42,556 nt of DNA from Entamoeba histolytica HM-1:IMSS (taxonomy: Eukaryota; Evosea; Mastigamoebida; Endamoebidae). The stretch is taken from NCBI RefSeq assembly GCF_000208925.1, contig NW_001915003.1, positions 1-42,556 on the forward strand, in the 5' to 3' direction. Each line of letters starts with the position of its first letter. Position 1 is the stretch's first letter. The position numbers and the translations under genes are program-made. Positions 1 to 10,339 of the stretch are shown here, piece by piece. Below the pieces are notes generated by a model that was given only the letters and a program-made list of their open reading frames with translations, had not been told where the DNA came from and ran no database searches.

Positions 1-2469
1 TAGAAATAAATAATATCACTTATTTGTCTTCTTTTTATTTATTGATTGTTGTATTATTTTTATTATTTATTATTTATTATTTTAATCAAATTAATTTAAT
101 AAAGATAATAAATGATAAAGAAAAATAAGATAATAAAATAAGAATAAGAAATAAAAGAGAAAAGAAATGAAATAATTATTATAAATACACAAGGAATAAA
201 ATGAAATTAAATGAAAATCAAATGATAAAATTACATTAAATAACAAAATATTAGAAGAAATAATCAATATTTCAATTATTAAAAATACTTAATATGTTAA
301 AATATCAATATTGTTAATATTTCTTTTGTTTATTGAAGATGAAATAATAAATAATTTAATCATATTTCATTATTTTATTTTGATTATTTAACAATATTAT
401 CATCATTCATTCTAATTAATAATCTATGAATAAATAAAAATATAATCATTGTGACTAAATAAAAAATAAATAATTGTTTAATGGAAATAAAAAATTGTAA
501 TAATAAATATATTTCAAAAGTCGAGTAAAATTATTTATTCATTTTTATTCAATCATAACATTACAAATTTATTTTTATTTAATGATGTTTGTATTTCAAA
601 CCAAAACAACAAAAACAACATGTCATGTTAAATTATCGATAAATTTATTCATTGATTTTTAAATATTTTCTATTTCCTTTATTTCAAAAATACATTTTTA
701 ATGTAACATTAAATAAAAACAATATTAATAAAATTATCTTAAAATAAAATAATTAAAATAATGGTTATGTAACATTCGATAAAATATTTTATTTTTTTAA
801 AAAATATTTTGTTGTTTTTCATTTAAATAAAATATAATTGTGATGAAAATTTAAAAAAAAATGTAAAATTGTAGTTATTTATTTCAAATGAAAATGAAAT
901 GTTTTTAATAATAAATAACTTCAATTCATCAAATTGATAAATAATTGTTATGTTTAAAATTATTTAAACATCTATCAATTAACAACAATCAATGAATATT
1001 AAACAGATTAAATTACTTATCCTTTGAAATATATTTGATGAAAAGTACATTTTGTAAATTCAAAATGGAGAATAATATTTTCAAAGAAACTAAATGAACA
1101 TAATGAGAAAGTGATAAATGAGATACATTTGACATTAATACATCTGTATTACAAGACACGGAAAGAATGTATCTGAATAAATGGTTGATTATATTAAAAA
1201 AGAATAAAAAGAACTTTAAATAATTAGTATTGTTTTGAATTTCAACCAATGTTTTCACAAAATAATAAAACAATGAATAAAATGATATTGAATATTTTTC
1301 CAATATCAGACATTCAGAGACATGTTTGTGTCGTATTGATCAAATGTTATTATTCTATTTATAAAAAGTTCTTAAAGAAAAAATAAAAGTAGATGAATAT
1401 CAATAAAAATTGTTTGAACTTTTAATGGAATAACTGTAAAATATTCATTTTCTAATGTGTTTTACTGATTCAAATTATTCATCTTGTTATGATAATACAC
1501 GAAGATAAAATATAATTGTAAGGATGTTGACAATGATAATATTATCAACATCAATTAATGTAGAATAAATGAAAAAGAGATATTGGTTATCATAGTATTA
1601 CAGAAGAAAAAGATTAAAAAAAGAATAAAATATTAAACAAGAAAGGAATAACAAAATAAATAAAAATAAAGAAATTGCAAAGAAATAAAAGAATGAAATA
1701 CATAGAAGAAATTAATTATAATAAATGAGAAGTTGAAAGAACTGAAACTAAATAAATTATTCTTCCTAAAATTAACAAGAAAGAAGTGAAAGAAATAAAT
1801 AGAAAAAAATTACCAAAATGTTTGTGTTTGTAAAAGAAGATATTAAATTTATTGATAAAGAATAACTAAAAAATAAATTGTCAATACTATTTATCATAAA
1901 GAAGAAACAATTAAAAGGATAATAAGTATGTATAATGATAAAACATCATCGAAAGACGATATGATTTTATTTCTACCCTATACCTGATGAAGTAATTTAA
2001 AAACATTAAATAAACTAAATGAATTTTTATTTAAATTTATTTTCAGTAATTTAATATAAAATATGATAGTTTATATTTTAAACAAATAATAATTTAAATA
2101 GAAAGCATAATAAACGAAATAATTAATTAATGTAAGAAATATGAATGTCAAATAACATTTTAGTCATTGAAATATTAATTATTTATCATTCTTTTCATTT
2201 CATTTTATTTAAATTGAATTATTCTCATCAGTATTCATTTCATTACTTTATTAATATTGATTATTTATTAATTTGAAAGTACAACAAAGAATCATTCTTT
2301 CATATTTATTTTCTTTATTTGTTTATAAATCGAATGTGAAACATCTGAAACACCACACACAAACACCAATACAATTCATGTTTTGACACTGTCTGTAGTT
2401 ATTATCTGGTTATGATGGTGTCTTTGAATTAGAAATATATTGGTTAGTGCTGCAAAAATGCATCATTTT
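1..2469. other. AT-rich gene-free stretch
   Basis: Very AT-rich sequence dominated by TAAATAA/ATTTATT-type low-complexity runs. I found no reading frame with recognisable protein similarity on either strand; open frames here are short and of low complexity. The section around 1580-1990 is purine-rich on the plus strand and could be old decayed coding sequence, but I could not identify it. No tRNA or rRNA features are visible. Confidence 0.6.
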
Positions 2470-2818
2470 ATTGTGGTGGAATATTACTTATTGTAATATA
2501 AGAATAGGTATTTATTAATAAAGAATTTAAGAAATATATGAAGGTATTAACTAAGAAAAAGATTTGTTAAGGTATGGTTAAGACTAAAAGGAATTAATCA
2601 TAGTTATATAGTGGTAATGAAATCCTCTCTTCTCTCATTCATAAAATAAAGAAAAAATGAAAATGTTTAAAATTAAAGCAGAAAACAAAGGATTAAAAAG
2701 AAAGAATGAGCAGAAAAAGTTTGAAAAACTTTAATAGGAAGAAATAAAACAAAGATGTGATTAGTCTCCCCTAAACTAGGAAGAATAGATGAAAATTCTA
2801 TTAACACTCAATTAACTA
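2470..2818 (+). repeat. interspersed repeat, copy A
   Basis: This stretch is similar along its length to 14711-15151. Both copies begin with an inverted repeat around ATTACTTATTGTAAT (at about 2481-2497 here, extending to a 7-bp stem ATATTAC/GTAATAT). They share a central part containing AGACTAAAAG, then AATTAATCATA and TCTTCTCTC.TTCATAAAATAA. Both end in the tail GTGATTA..CTCC..., then CTATTAACAC...AATTAACTA. There is no coding potential. Size (about 350-440 bp), dispersed copies and a conserved 3' tail suggest a non-autonomous retroposon (SINE-like), but I see no clear Pol III boxes or target-site duplication. The family identity is unknown to me. Confidence 0.75.
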
Positions 2819-3404
2819 TTTTTTATTTATTTCATGTTATTTATGTGATATCTTAGATTTTTTATCACTTTCTTTATTTATTTTTCTTTATTAATCTTTT
2901 GATGTATTTTATTGAAACTATTTATTTGTTGATTTAAATATAATTGTTTTCAATAAAACACGACTTTTCATTTATTTCATATCCATTTTAAATGAAATTC
3001 TTATTTTCATTACAACAATTAAATAATTTATCAATAAATGAATAACTAAAGAAGAAATGATTTGACTATAATATAAATGAGAAATATTATTTGAAATTAA
3101 ATTAATGAATAAATAATAAATTAAGAATGAATAAAAATAATGTCATTAATCATAATTAATTCAAAACACAAAACACATTAATAACAGTCAATCAAAATAT
3201 AAAAAGAAATTATGTAATAATAAAATACTTTTATTATCAAATACCTTTCTTCTAATTATATTATATTTTCGATTATTGTATCATTAAATAATAAATAATA
3301 TATTTTATATAAAATTAGATTTATTCAAATAATAATAAATGTAAATTATTAAAAATAAATGATTTAATTGTGAAATATTCAGAGATATTCAATGATAATT
3401 TGAT

Positions 3405-4205
3405 AAAACATGTAAATAGTAACATCACATTTATTTTATTCAATATTTTTATTTATCTATCATTTCTCTTAACAATCTCGTTCAAAATGAATTAATAACT
3501 ATCAAATATTCATTTATATCAATAACACATTATCTAATATCACAATTTTCATATTTCAAAACATTAAAGTTATTCTTAATTGAATATCAGTATTTCATCA
3601 ATTCTTTTATAACTGAAATTTAACAAATGATTCATCAATTGAAACATCAACAAGACATTGTGAAAATATTGGTTTAACTATAATTTCATTATTTCTTGTA
3701 ACTATCTTATAATTCTTGATTTTAACAAATTGAACTGCATCAGTTCTACATGTATAATCCATTTCAGTGTATAATTAATCACTTTCTTTAGTAATTCCAT
3801 TACTTATATTATAATTATAAATATTTGAACCAATTCCTGAATCACATCAATTGCTTCAATTCTCATTATTATACCGAACAATATATTTGTCTGAAATATC
3901 ATGTATCTTATCATCACCATCTTTTTCATGTATTATTATTCTTTCACGTATTCAAATTGAACTGAATGTATAAAATAACATTCATTTCCATTTATCTCAA
4001 ATTGATGTTACTTTTCTTTATTTTCTCATTTCAACAGTTTCTGGTGCTTAGATATTCATTTAAATAACTTCTCTTTTTCTTCACCACTTCAATTTAATCT
4101 TAGAAAATTAATATACTCATCATTCATTATGTCATAAAATTGCCAATCTACAGATAATTTGAATACTTTTATTCTGTCAAGAAAATTAGCAAAGAAATAA
4201 TGCAT
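3405..4205 (-). pseudogene. decayed papain-family cysteine protease gene
   Basis: Read on the minus strand, several frames line up in order with an Entamoeba family-C1 cysteine protease. A propeptide-like stretch (VFKLSVD at about 4145-4165, then NDEYINFLRLN, stop, SGEEKE) is followed by an active-site-like NGNECYF. Next come HEKDGDDKIHDISDKYIV and GIGSNIYNYNISNGITKES, then YTCRTDAVQFVKIKNY, TRNNEIIVKPIFSQ and LVDVSIDESFVKFQ (ending near 3600). The C-terminal part is EK..INKNIE.NKCDVTI near 3410-3450. At least three frame changes and many in-frame stops interrupt it, and several expected Gly/Trp positions are stops. The gene is clearly dead. It resembles the short EhCP-A type enzymes (about 310 residues) rather than the 446-residue CP112-like gene at 32770-34110, so it is probably a relic of a different family member. 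The identification rests on family motifs recognised by eye. Confidence 0.82.
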
Positions 4206-5156
4206 CTAAATAAATTACAAAAATGAAAAAAGATGCAAAATAATTTGCATCATTAGAATTTTCCATTTATTATATTTTGCTCCTAAAATAAAAATAAAAA
4301 AATAAAAAAATATGATAAATATACAATCTGTATATATTTATGTTTATATTTTATAATCATTTATATTTTGTATGAAATATTAATGAAATAGATGATTTGA
4401 TGAATCATATTTATTTTTATTCTTTTATTTATATTCTTTTATGATTATGTTATTTATGTAGCTTATTTTTATATATTTATATTTTTTCTTTTTATACTTA
4501 TTTCTCTAATTATATTATGTATATCATCTGTTTATCTCTATATTATTATATTTTTCTTATTTTATGTTTTTTATGTTTATATTATTTAGAATTTCTTCTT
4601 GTTGTTCTTTTCTATTTAGATATATTTTATTATTTGTTTATTCATCTTATTCATCTTTTATATTCTTATCATTTATATCTACTTTCGATTTATATTTATT
4701 CTGATTTGATTTATATTATTTTTATCTTTTATACTTTGATTTTATTATTATATCATTTATTATCATTTCTCTTTTTATTTCTCTATCATTTATTCTTATT
4801 ATTCTTTTGTTTTATATTCTATATCATATATTCATATCATTTATTCTTATATATTTTATCACTTATTATATGTTATAATCACATAACACATATGAATGAT
4901 TATATAATAAACATCATAATAAAGTTATACATATAAATAATAAACATAAAGAGAGTAAAATATTTTTCATTAATAAAATATTGTTAATCATTTTACATCA
5001 TTAAATTTTACGTTTTTATTGCTCTTTTTTATTTGTTGCAATAAAATTTGCATCCTTTATTTTTCCATTCTTTTCTTCTTTTGTTATTTTTGTTTCATTA
5101 CTCTTTATCTTCTTTCTTTTTATTCTTTTGTGTCTTTCTCTTCTTTTTTTTTAAAA
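4206..5156. other. AT-rich spacer with a short hairpin
   Basis: No gene was recognised. A perfect 8-bp inverted repeat with a 4-nt loop (GATGCAAA-ATAA-TTTGCATC) lies at 4232-4251, just upstream of the dead protease. A T-rich open frame at 4517-4936 translates only into low-complexity Leu/Ile/Tyr/Phe and I do not consider it a gene. From about 5020 to 5156 the plus strand is a pyrimidine tract leading straight into the retrotransposon ORF1, and it may be the element's 5' UTR. Confidence 0.5.
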
Positions 5157-6756
5157 ATGGATAACGGACAGTGTATACCACATAAATACAACAATTTCAA
5201 GAAAGGCTTGAGAATAACTTCCAATCCATTTAAAAAGCAAAATGTTGTGTTTAATAAACGATTTAAAAGAAGAAAAGGACATAAGAATTATGGTAAGAAA
5301 AGGAACAACTTCACTCTTAATATCAGTGGAGTAGATTGTAAAAAAAAAGAATAATAAGAATAAATAGAATAATGAAAAAGGAAGAAATAACTTTGTGAGA
5401 GACTACCATAAATGTGAAAAAGGAAAGAGAGATATGCGAGAAGAAATCACAAAAACATTGAAGACTTAATTGTAGAACTTTCTGATAAGACCAAGGACTG
5501 AACGAAAGAAGAAAAAGAGATACTAGATGAAGGATGTTACAGGAAAAGTGGTAGTCCTGCATCGGAAGCAAGGATGCTAACACAACTATGTAAAGCAACA
5601 ATGATATACAATATGAGCAAGGTGAACAAGCAGAATATCGTCCAAAGAACAAAGAGTAGCAAGAGTGTACAAAACACAGAAGGGAAGCAGAGAAGAAAAA
5701 GGGAGTGAAGTTGAGAAGAATAGTATGAAGAAGGAGCTTGAGGAAACAAGGAGAAAGAAGAAAGAATTAGAACAACATATTTCAATGCTTCTTAAATAAA
5801 TTGAAGAAGTGAAAAAAGGAAAGGAAGAGGCAATACCTGAAGAGGAAGCAACAACTGTAAAACAGAAAATATAACAGGAAATAGAAAAGGAAATGCAAAG
5901 GAAAGCAAAAGAAGAGAACAGAAGATTCAGTATGGAATGGGAAGAGAAGATCAAGCGGAAAGAACAAGAGAAAGGAATAATATTAAAAACTCTAGAAAGA
6001 AAAACAGAAGAATGGAAGCAAGAAATAGGAAGCAAGAATGAAGAAATTGGGAGATTACGGTGTCAAATAAATGAGCACAATGAAAAGCCGAATATATACA
6101 AATGAAAGAGCAAGAAAGAGATAGAAACAAAGGAGAAGGAAGTTGAACAGTGGAAGAGGAAAGTCCAACAAATGAGAATAGAGCAAGAGCAAAGAAAGAA
6201 GGAAATAGCCGAGCAAGTACAGAACCTGATTAAGCAAACTGAACATATCCAGAGAGAGTCTCAACAAACAGTGGAAGACTTGAGCAATCAACTCTTTGAA
6301 AAACGAAGAATGGCGAACAAAAGAAGATTAGAAACAATGACAATGAGAGTCAAGGAGATGAAGGAATTGGTAGAGAAAATGAAGAATAGGCAATACCTAA
6401 GAATGGAAATAGGAATAACTCAAAGAAGGAAAACACAACCACTAATAACAGAAACTGAAGACCAGAAAATCCAAGCAATGGAAGTCATTGAAAGGTCAGT
6501 GGAAGAAGGAAATTTTACATATGTGAGCAACGGGATGAAGTACAAAATGATACCGAATGAAACAACAAAGAGGAGAATGATGTCAGGAAGTCGGAAAAGA
6601 AGTGTGGAATCGAACAAAGTGAGAATAGTAAGGATAGAAGCTGGAATCCACTCTCAAAGAGTGACAACACAAGATAGATCACAATTGTTGCTGATGAAAG
6701 AAAGTCCATTAGAACAAAAAAGACAGGCAGTCTCTCACAACCTGTTGCTTGACTAG
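5157..6756 (+). pseudogene. retrotransposon ORF1 (basic, coiled-coil, RNA-binding-like) remnant
   Basis: The frame starts at the ATG at 5157 with a very basic segment (FNKRFKRRKGHKNYGKKRNN) and then breaks at 5352 (TAA TAA). Further pieces continue to a TAG at 6754-6756. The middle (about 5890-6480) is a Glu/Lys/Arg/Gln-rich coiled coil. The last piece, 6172-6756, is open for 194 residues. In LINE elements ORF1 encodes a nucleic-acid-binding, multimerising protein, and basic charge followed by coiled coil fits that role. The stops seen include TAA at about 5796 and 5872 and TGA at about 6103, plus frame changes before 5890. The function is inferred from position and composition, not from a recognised domain. 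Confidence 0.7.
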
Positions 6757-9700
6757 CTATAACGGCATCATCACCACCAAAGGAGAAATAAGAGAAAGAA
6801 AGAGAATACTACGGTATTGTATAGGAATTAATCAAAAGAATATCAAATTAAAAAGAAAATTAAGATGGAATGAAATTGCAGAGATACTGAGTGAAGTAGG
6901 AATTGAAATAGAGAAAGAAAAATATGTCGGGAATATAAAGGAAAGCAGATGAATAAAGCAAGAAATAAGAGAATACATCAACAGAGAAGTGAATAGAATG
7001 ATCACAAATGTTGAGGAAATAGAGAATGTGAAAACCAGAGAAATAATCAAAAGAAACGTGAAAAAAGAATTAGATCAGAAATACTTGGATGAACTGATTG
7101 AAGAAACAAAAAGAATGGAAATAAGTGAATACAGTTATATTTGATACTACTTTAACACAACAGCATGTGATGAAATAATCACCTACCTGAATGAGAAATG
7201 GAAGTGGAATGGAAATGGCATCAAAGAAATACAAAGTGATATCTATAAAATATCACATATCATCAAGAAGTACCTAGAGAATGAATTTATTGGATACAAG
7301 AAAGACTATGATGTAATCCTACAAAGAAGAATAAACCAATTGAGTGACTTGCTCATTAGATGTAATTACAAGAAATCGAGGAGAATGCTGAGAATAAAAA
7401 CATTGAATGAAAAAAGAATCTGATGGAGTGTGAATGAAGAAATTAACCAATTAAAGTATCTGAAGGAAATGAGGAAGAAGAAGGTCGATCTTTCAAGAAG
7501 TGAAAGAAGAAGAATATATCACAACAAGATACAAAGTGTAAATGGAAAGAAATTAGATAAAAACCCAGAAGAGATGATTGAAATGTCAGAAAAACCAAGT
7601 GACGAAGAAACACTCTTGTTTTGGGAGAAAATATATGATAGACACAGGAAGATGGATGAAAAGAATGAGAAGATCAAGGAAATGATAAAAGAGACTGGAA
7701 CAAGAAATTGGAAAAGTGTAAAAATCACAAGGGAAGAAGTAGAAGCAGCTATGACAAGATTACCAAGCTGAAAAGCACGTGGAATAGATGGTATCCAAGA
7801 ATACTATTGGAAGAGGTTGGTGGGTGTGAGAGATAAGACAGTGATATATTCAATGAATGGATAGAATTACCAGAACTTATTCCAAGAGAAATGGTTACAG
7901 GAAGAACCATACTGATATACAAAGGAAATGATAAGAAGAAAACAGAAAACTACCAACCAATCACGTGTCTGAATGTAATTATGAAAGTGTTCACATCAAT
8001 CATCAAATATAAAATGGAACTACAACTCATGGGAAATGAAAAGAAATATCAAGTAAACCCATGTCAGTATGTAACAAAGAGAGGAAGCATTGCAGCAAAA
8101 GAAGGGAGCATACTAAGTCTGATTGAAAGAAATGAAAGAGAAGCAAACAGAACAAGATACTTGGAATCATTCTACAATATCAGGAAAGCATATGACACAG
8201 TTAACCATAACTGGTTAGAAATAATATTAAGATACTTCAAGGTGGCATTTAGAATCACAGAATTAATAAAAAGTATGTGCATAAGATGGAGAATAAGAAT
8301 TGGATATGGATAGAAAGAGGAAATAGGAGAAGTACAAATGAAATGCAGAATACTCCAAGGAGACTCTTTGTCACCATTATTATTCATCCTACAAATGAAT
8401 ATCATATCAAATGTAATTGATGATATCAATGAAGAAGAAATATAAGTTACCTATGTATTATATATGGATGATTTAAAAGTAACAAGCGAAACAAAGAAAG
8501 GAATGAAAGAAGCACACAAGAAAGTATTAGAAATAATCCAAGCAATAGGAATAGAAGTGAACGTTAGCAAGTGTGAGAACTGAAGAAAAAAACATCGGAA
8601 TACCTACAAATATGAAAGAAATACCAATAGTAGATGAAGAACATCCATGCAAATACTTAGGAGTATTTCAATCTACGTGAAATGATGATGAAGAATGTAT
8701 AAAGAAGATAAAGAATAATATTAAAGCATAAATCAAAGTAATCAACACAAGCAATGACAGTAGTAGGAATTTCATCAATAGAATCAACACAGGAGTGATA
8801 CCCAAATTCACATACAGTGCATCAGTAATGAAATGGCTAGTGATGCAACTGATAGAGGTGGATAAAATAATCAGAAAAGGCATTAAAGAAGGAGGAATGT
8901 ATGGGAAAGGAATGTGTGCAAGCAGACTATATGTAGAAAAGAAGAAACTAGGAGATGGACTGAGAAGTATCCGAGATGAATGTCCACTTGAACTGATAAG
9001 AACAATAATATACTTTACGTGGAAAAGAGGAGATAGAATAGGCAATATGATCCGAATGAATGAAGGGAAGAATGGGATGTGGAATAGATTCTACAAAGCA
9101 TGTGGAAAAAGACTGAACATAGAAGAATTGAAGAAGCTATTATATAAAAAAGAGAATGGAAAACGAGATAAAGGAAAGATAGTCAAATATCTGAAAGAAG
9201 GATTCCAAACACAATACTTGAATGAATGAATGAAGAAGAAATTGAACAGTGAAGTATTAAACGGATTTGAAAACAAAATGACAGAGCAGAGCAAGTTAAG
9301 GAAAGTATGGGAACAAATCAATATAAACAGGAAAGCATATATCCAAATGAAGAGAATGCAAGAAAAAGCAACAAATATTTGAGTAAGAAAAGCTGCCATC
9401 CCACATGAACAGAAATATTCAATGTGTCCAATATGTAACAAAACAGCAACAATTGATCATATCTCGTTGAACTGCATTGTTACAAAGAAAGAGCGTATGT
9501 ACAAACACGATAGAGTGGGAAAGAACATCTGAAGAGTCTTGAAAATCAAATATAACATATATGGCGATGAGGCAGCACAAAGAAGTCGTGAAGAAGAAAA
9601 CAAGAAGAAGCTAGTCATAAGAAAAGATGAATTTAGGAAAACCCAAAGAAAGATACAAAAAGAAAATATTCTCATGGTATGGAACCAAGAGTTTGTAAGC

Positions 9701-10105
9701 AAGCAAGAAAGCAAATTTCACAAAAGACTTGACATTTATGTTCGATAATTAAAGAAGAAAGAAGCAATCATAATAGATATGAAAACAGTGAGAGATAAGA
9801 GAATAAGTTCTGCATTCACAGAGAAAGTGAACATGTATTCTAAGCTGTAGGAATACATCAGAAGAGTGAAAAGAATAAACAGAGTGATAACCATTCCAAT
9901 TGTAATAACCGTGAGCTGATTGATTAACAAAGAATCGGTGAGAATGATGGAGGCAGAATGAATCAAAATTCCATGGGTGATTATTGCAAAAGAGATAGTA
10001 ATTAAGAATATGAAAGATATTATGAAATACTATGGAGACTATGCTGGTGAATATAGTGATGTAGAAGAACCAGATGAAGAAGACTTGAAAGAGAGTGAAG
10101 GATGA
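6713..10105 (+). pseudogene. retrotransposon ORF2 (reverse transcriptase + restriction-like endonuclease) remnant
   Basis: The frame overlaps the end of ORF1 in the +1 frame and has no ATG at its start. RT motifs in order: ARGIDGIQEYYWKR (about 7770-7815), ILIYKGN...ENYQPITCLN (7905-7970), motif A YNIRKAYDTVNH (8173-8208), motif B ILQGDSLSPLLFIL (about 8349-8390), motif C YMDD (8461-8472), NVSKCEN (8561-8581) and KYLGVF (about 8650). A C-X2-C-X7-H-X4-C finger (CPICNKTATIDHISLNC) lies at about 9424-9474. The endonuclease signature follows: first Asp 9731-9733, 14 codons, second Asp 9776-9778, then MKT. Defects: about 16 in-frame stops; frameshifts near 7830 and 8590; motif A Asp is AAT (Asn) at 8176-8178; the Pro of the PD motif is Leu (9728-9730). 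The translation ends with the TGA at 10103-10105. Confidence 0.88.
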
Positions 10106-10118
10106 GAAGAAATTCTCA
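10103..10118 (+). other. 3'-terminal stem-loop of the retrotransposon
   Basis: TGAGAA-GAAA-TTCTCA forms a perfect 6-bp stem closed by a GAAA (GNRA-type) tetraloop. The ORF2 stop codon TGA is the first arm's first three bases. Many non-LTR elements carry a 3' stem-loop read by their RT; a role here is inference. Confidence 0.5.
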
Positions 10119-10145
10119 CCTGAACAATGGATTATTACTTTTAAT

Positions 10146-10339
10146 AACCTTAGTTTAATTTATTAAATTTTAACTATTTTCATTATATTTGTATTAATTT
10201 CTCTATTTAATTTTATTTCATTCATTGTTGTTTTCATCAAATTCCTTTATTTTATATCATGTATAATGTATATTCATATTTTATCATTTTCCAATGCAGG
10301 AAATACATCAAACAATATTGAAATGGCTATTTTGTAAAA
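10146..10339. other. T-rich spacer between retroelement remnants
   Basis: A short T-rich stretch with no coding signal, joining the end of the large retrotransposon to the next degenerate fragment. Confidence 0.4.

Larger units (their letters stand above)
5157..10145 (+). mobile_element. degenerate R4-like non-LTR retrotransposon (LINE), nearly full length
   Basis: A roughly 5-kb element visibly richer in G+C and plus-strand purines than its surroundings. Order: basic plus coiled-coil ORF1, then ORF2 with an N-terminal domain, reverse transcriptase, a CCHC finger and a restriction-enzyme-like endonuclease at the C terminus. That architecture and the size are those of the R2/R4-type elements known in Entamoeba as EhLINEs. 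Both ORFs carry many stops and frameshifts, so this copy cannot encode active proteins. The 3' end is placed after a stem-loop at 10103-10118; neither end is certain and I saw no convincing target-site duplication. Fragments of relatives lie at about 10340-11450 and 20620-21560. Confidence 0.85.

Noticed and set aside
1013..1303. 96-codon minus-strand open frame rich in Leu/Phe/Ser
   Set aside because: No ATG-based start context or family similarity, and the composition is what A-rich sequence yields when read on the other strand. I tried a TLDc-like reading on the plus strand and could not support it.
2600..2640. Pol III B-box-like GGTAATGAAATCC in repeat copy A
   Set aside because: Only a partial match, and copy B differs at the key positions; I do not claim a Pol III promoter.
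4517..4936. 139-codon plus-strand frame of Leu/Ile/Tyr/Phe
   Set aside because: Pure low-complexity T-rich sequence with no variation typical of transmembrane proteins; not a gene.
5323..6291. Several minus-strand hydrophobic frames across the retrotransposon ORF1
   Set aside because: They are antisense shadows of a purine-rich coiled-coil coding strand.
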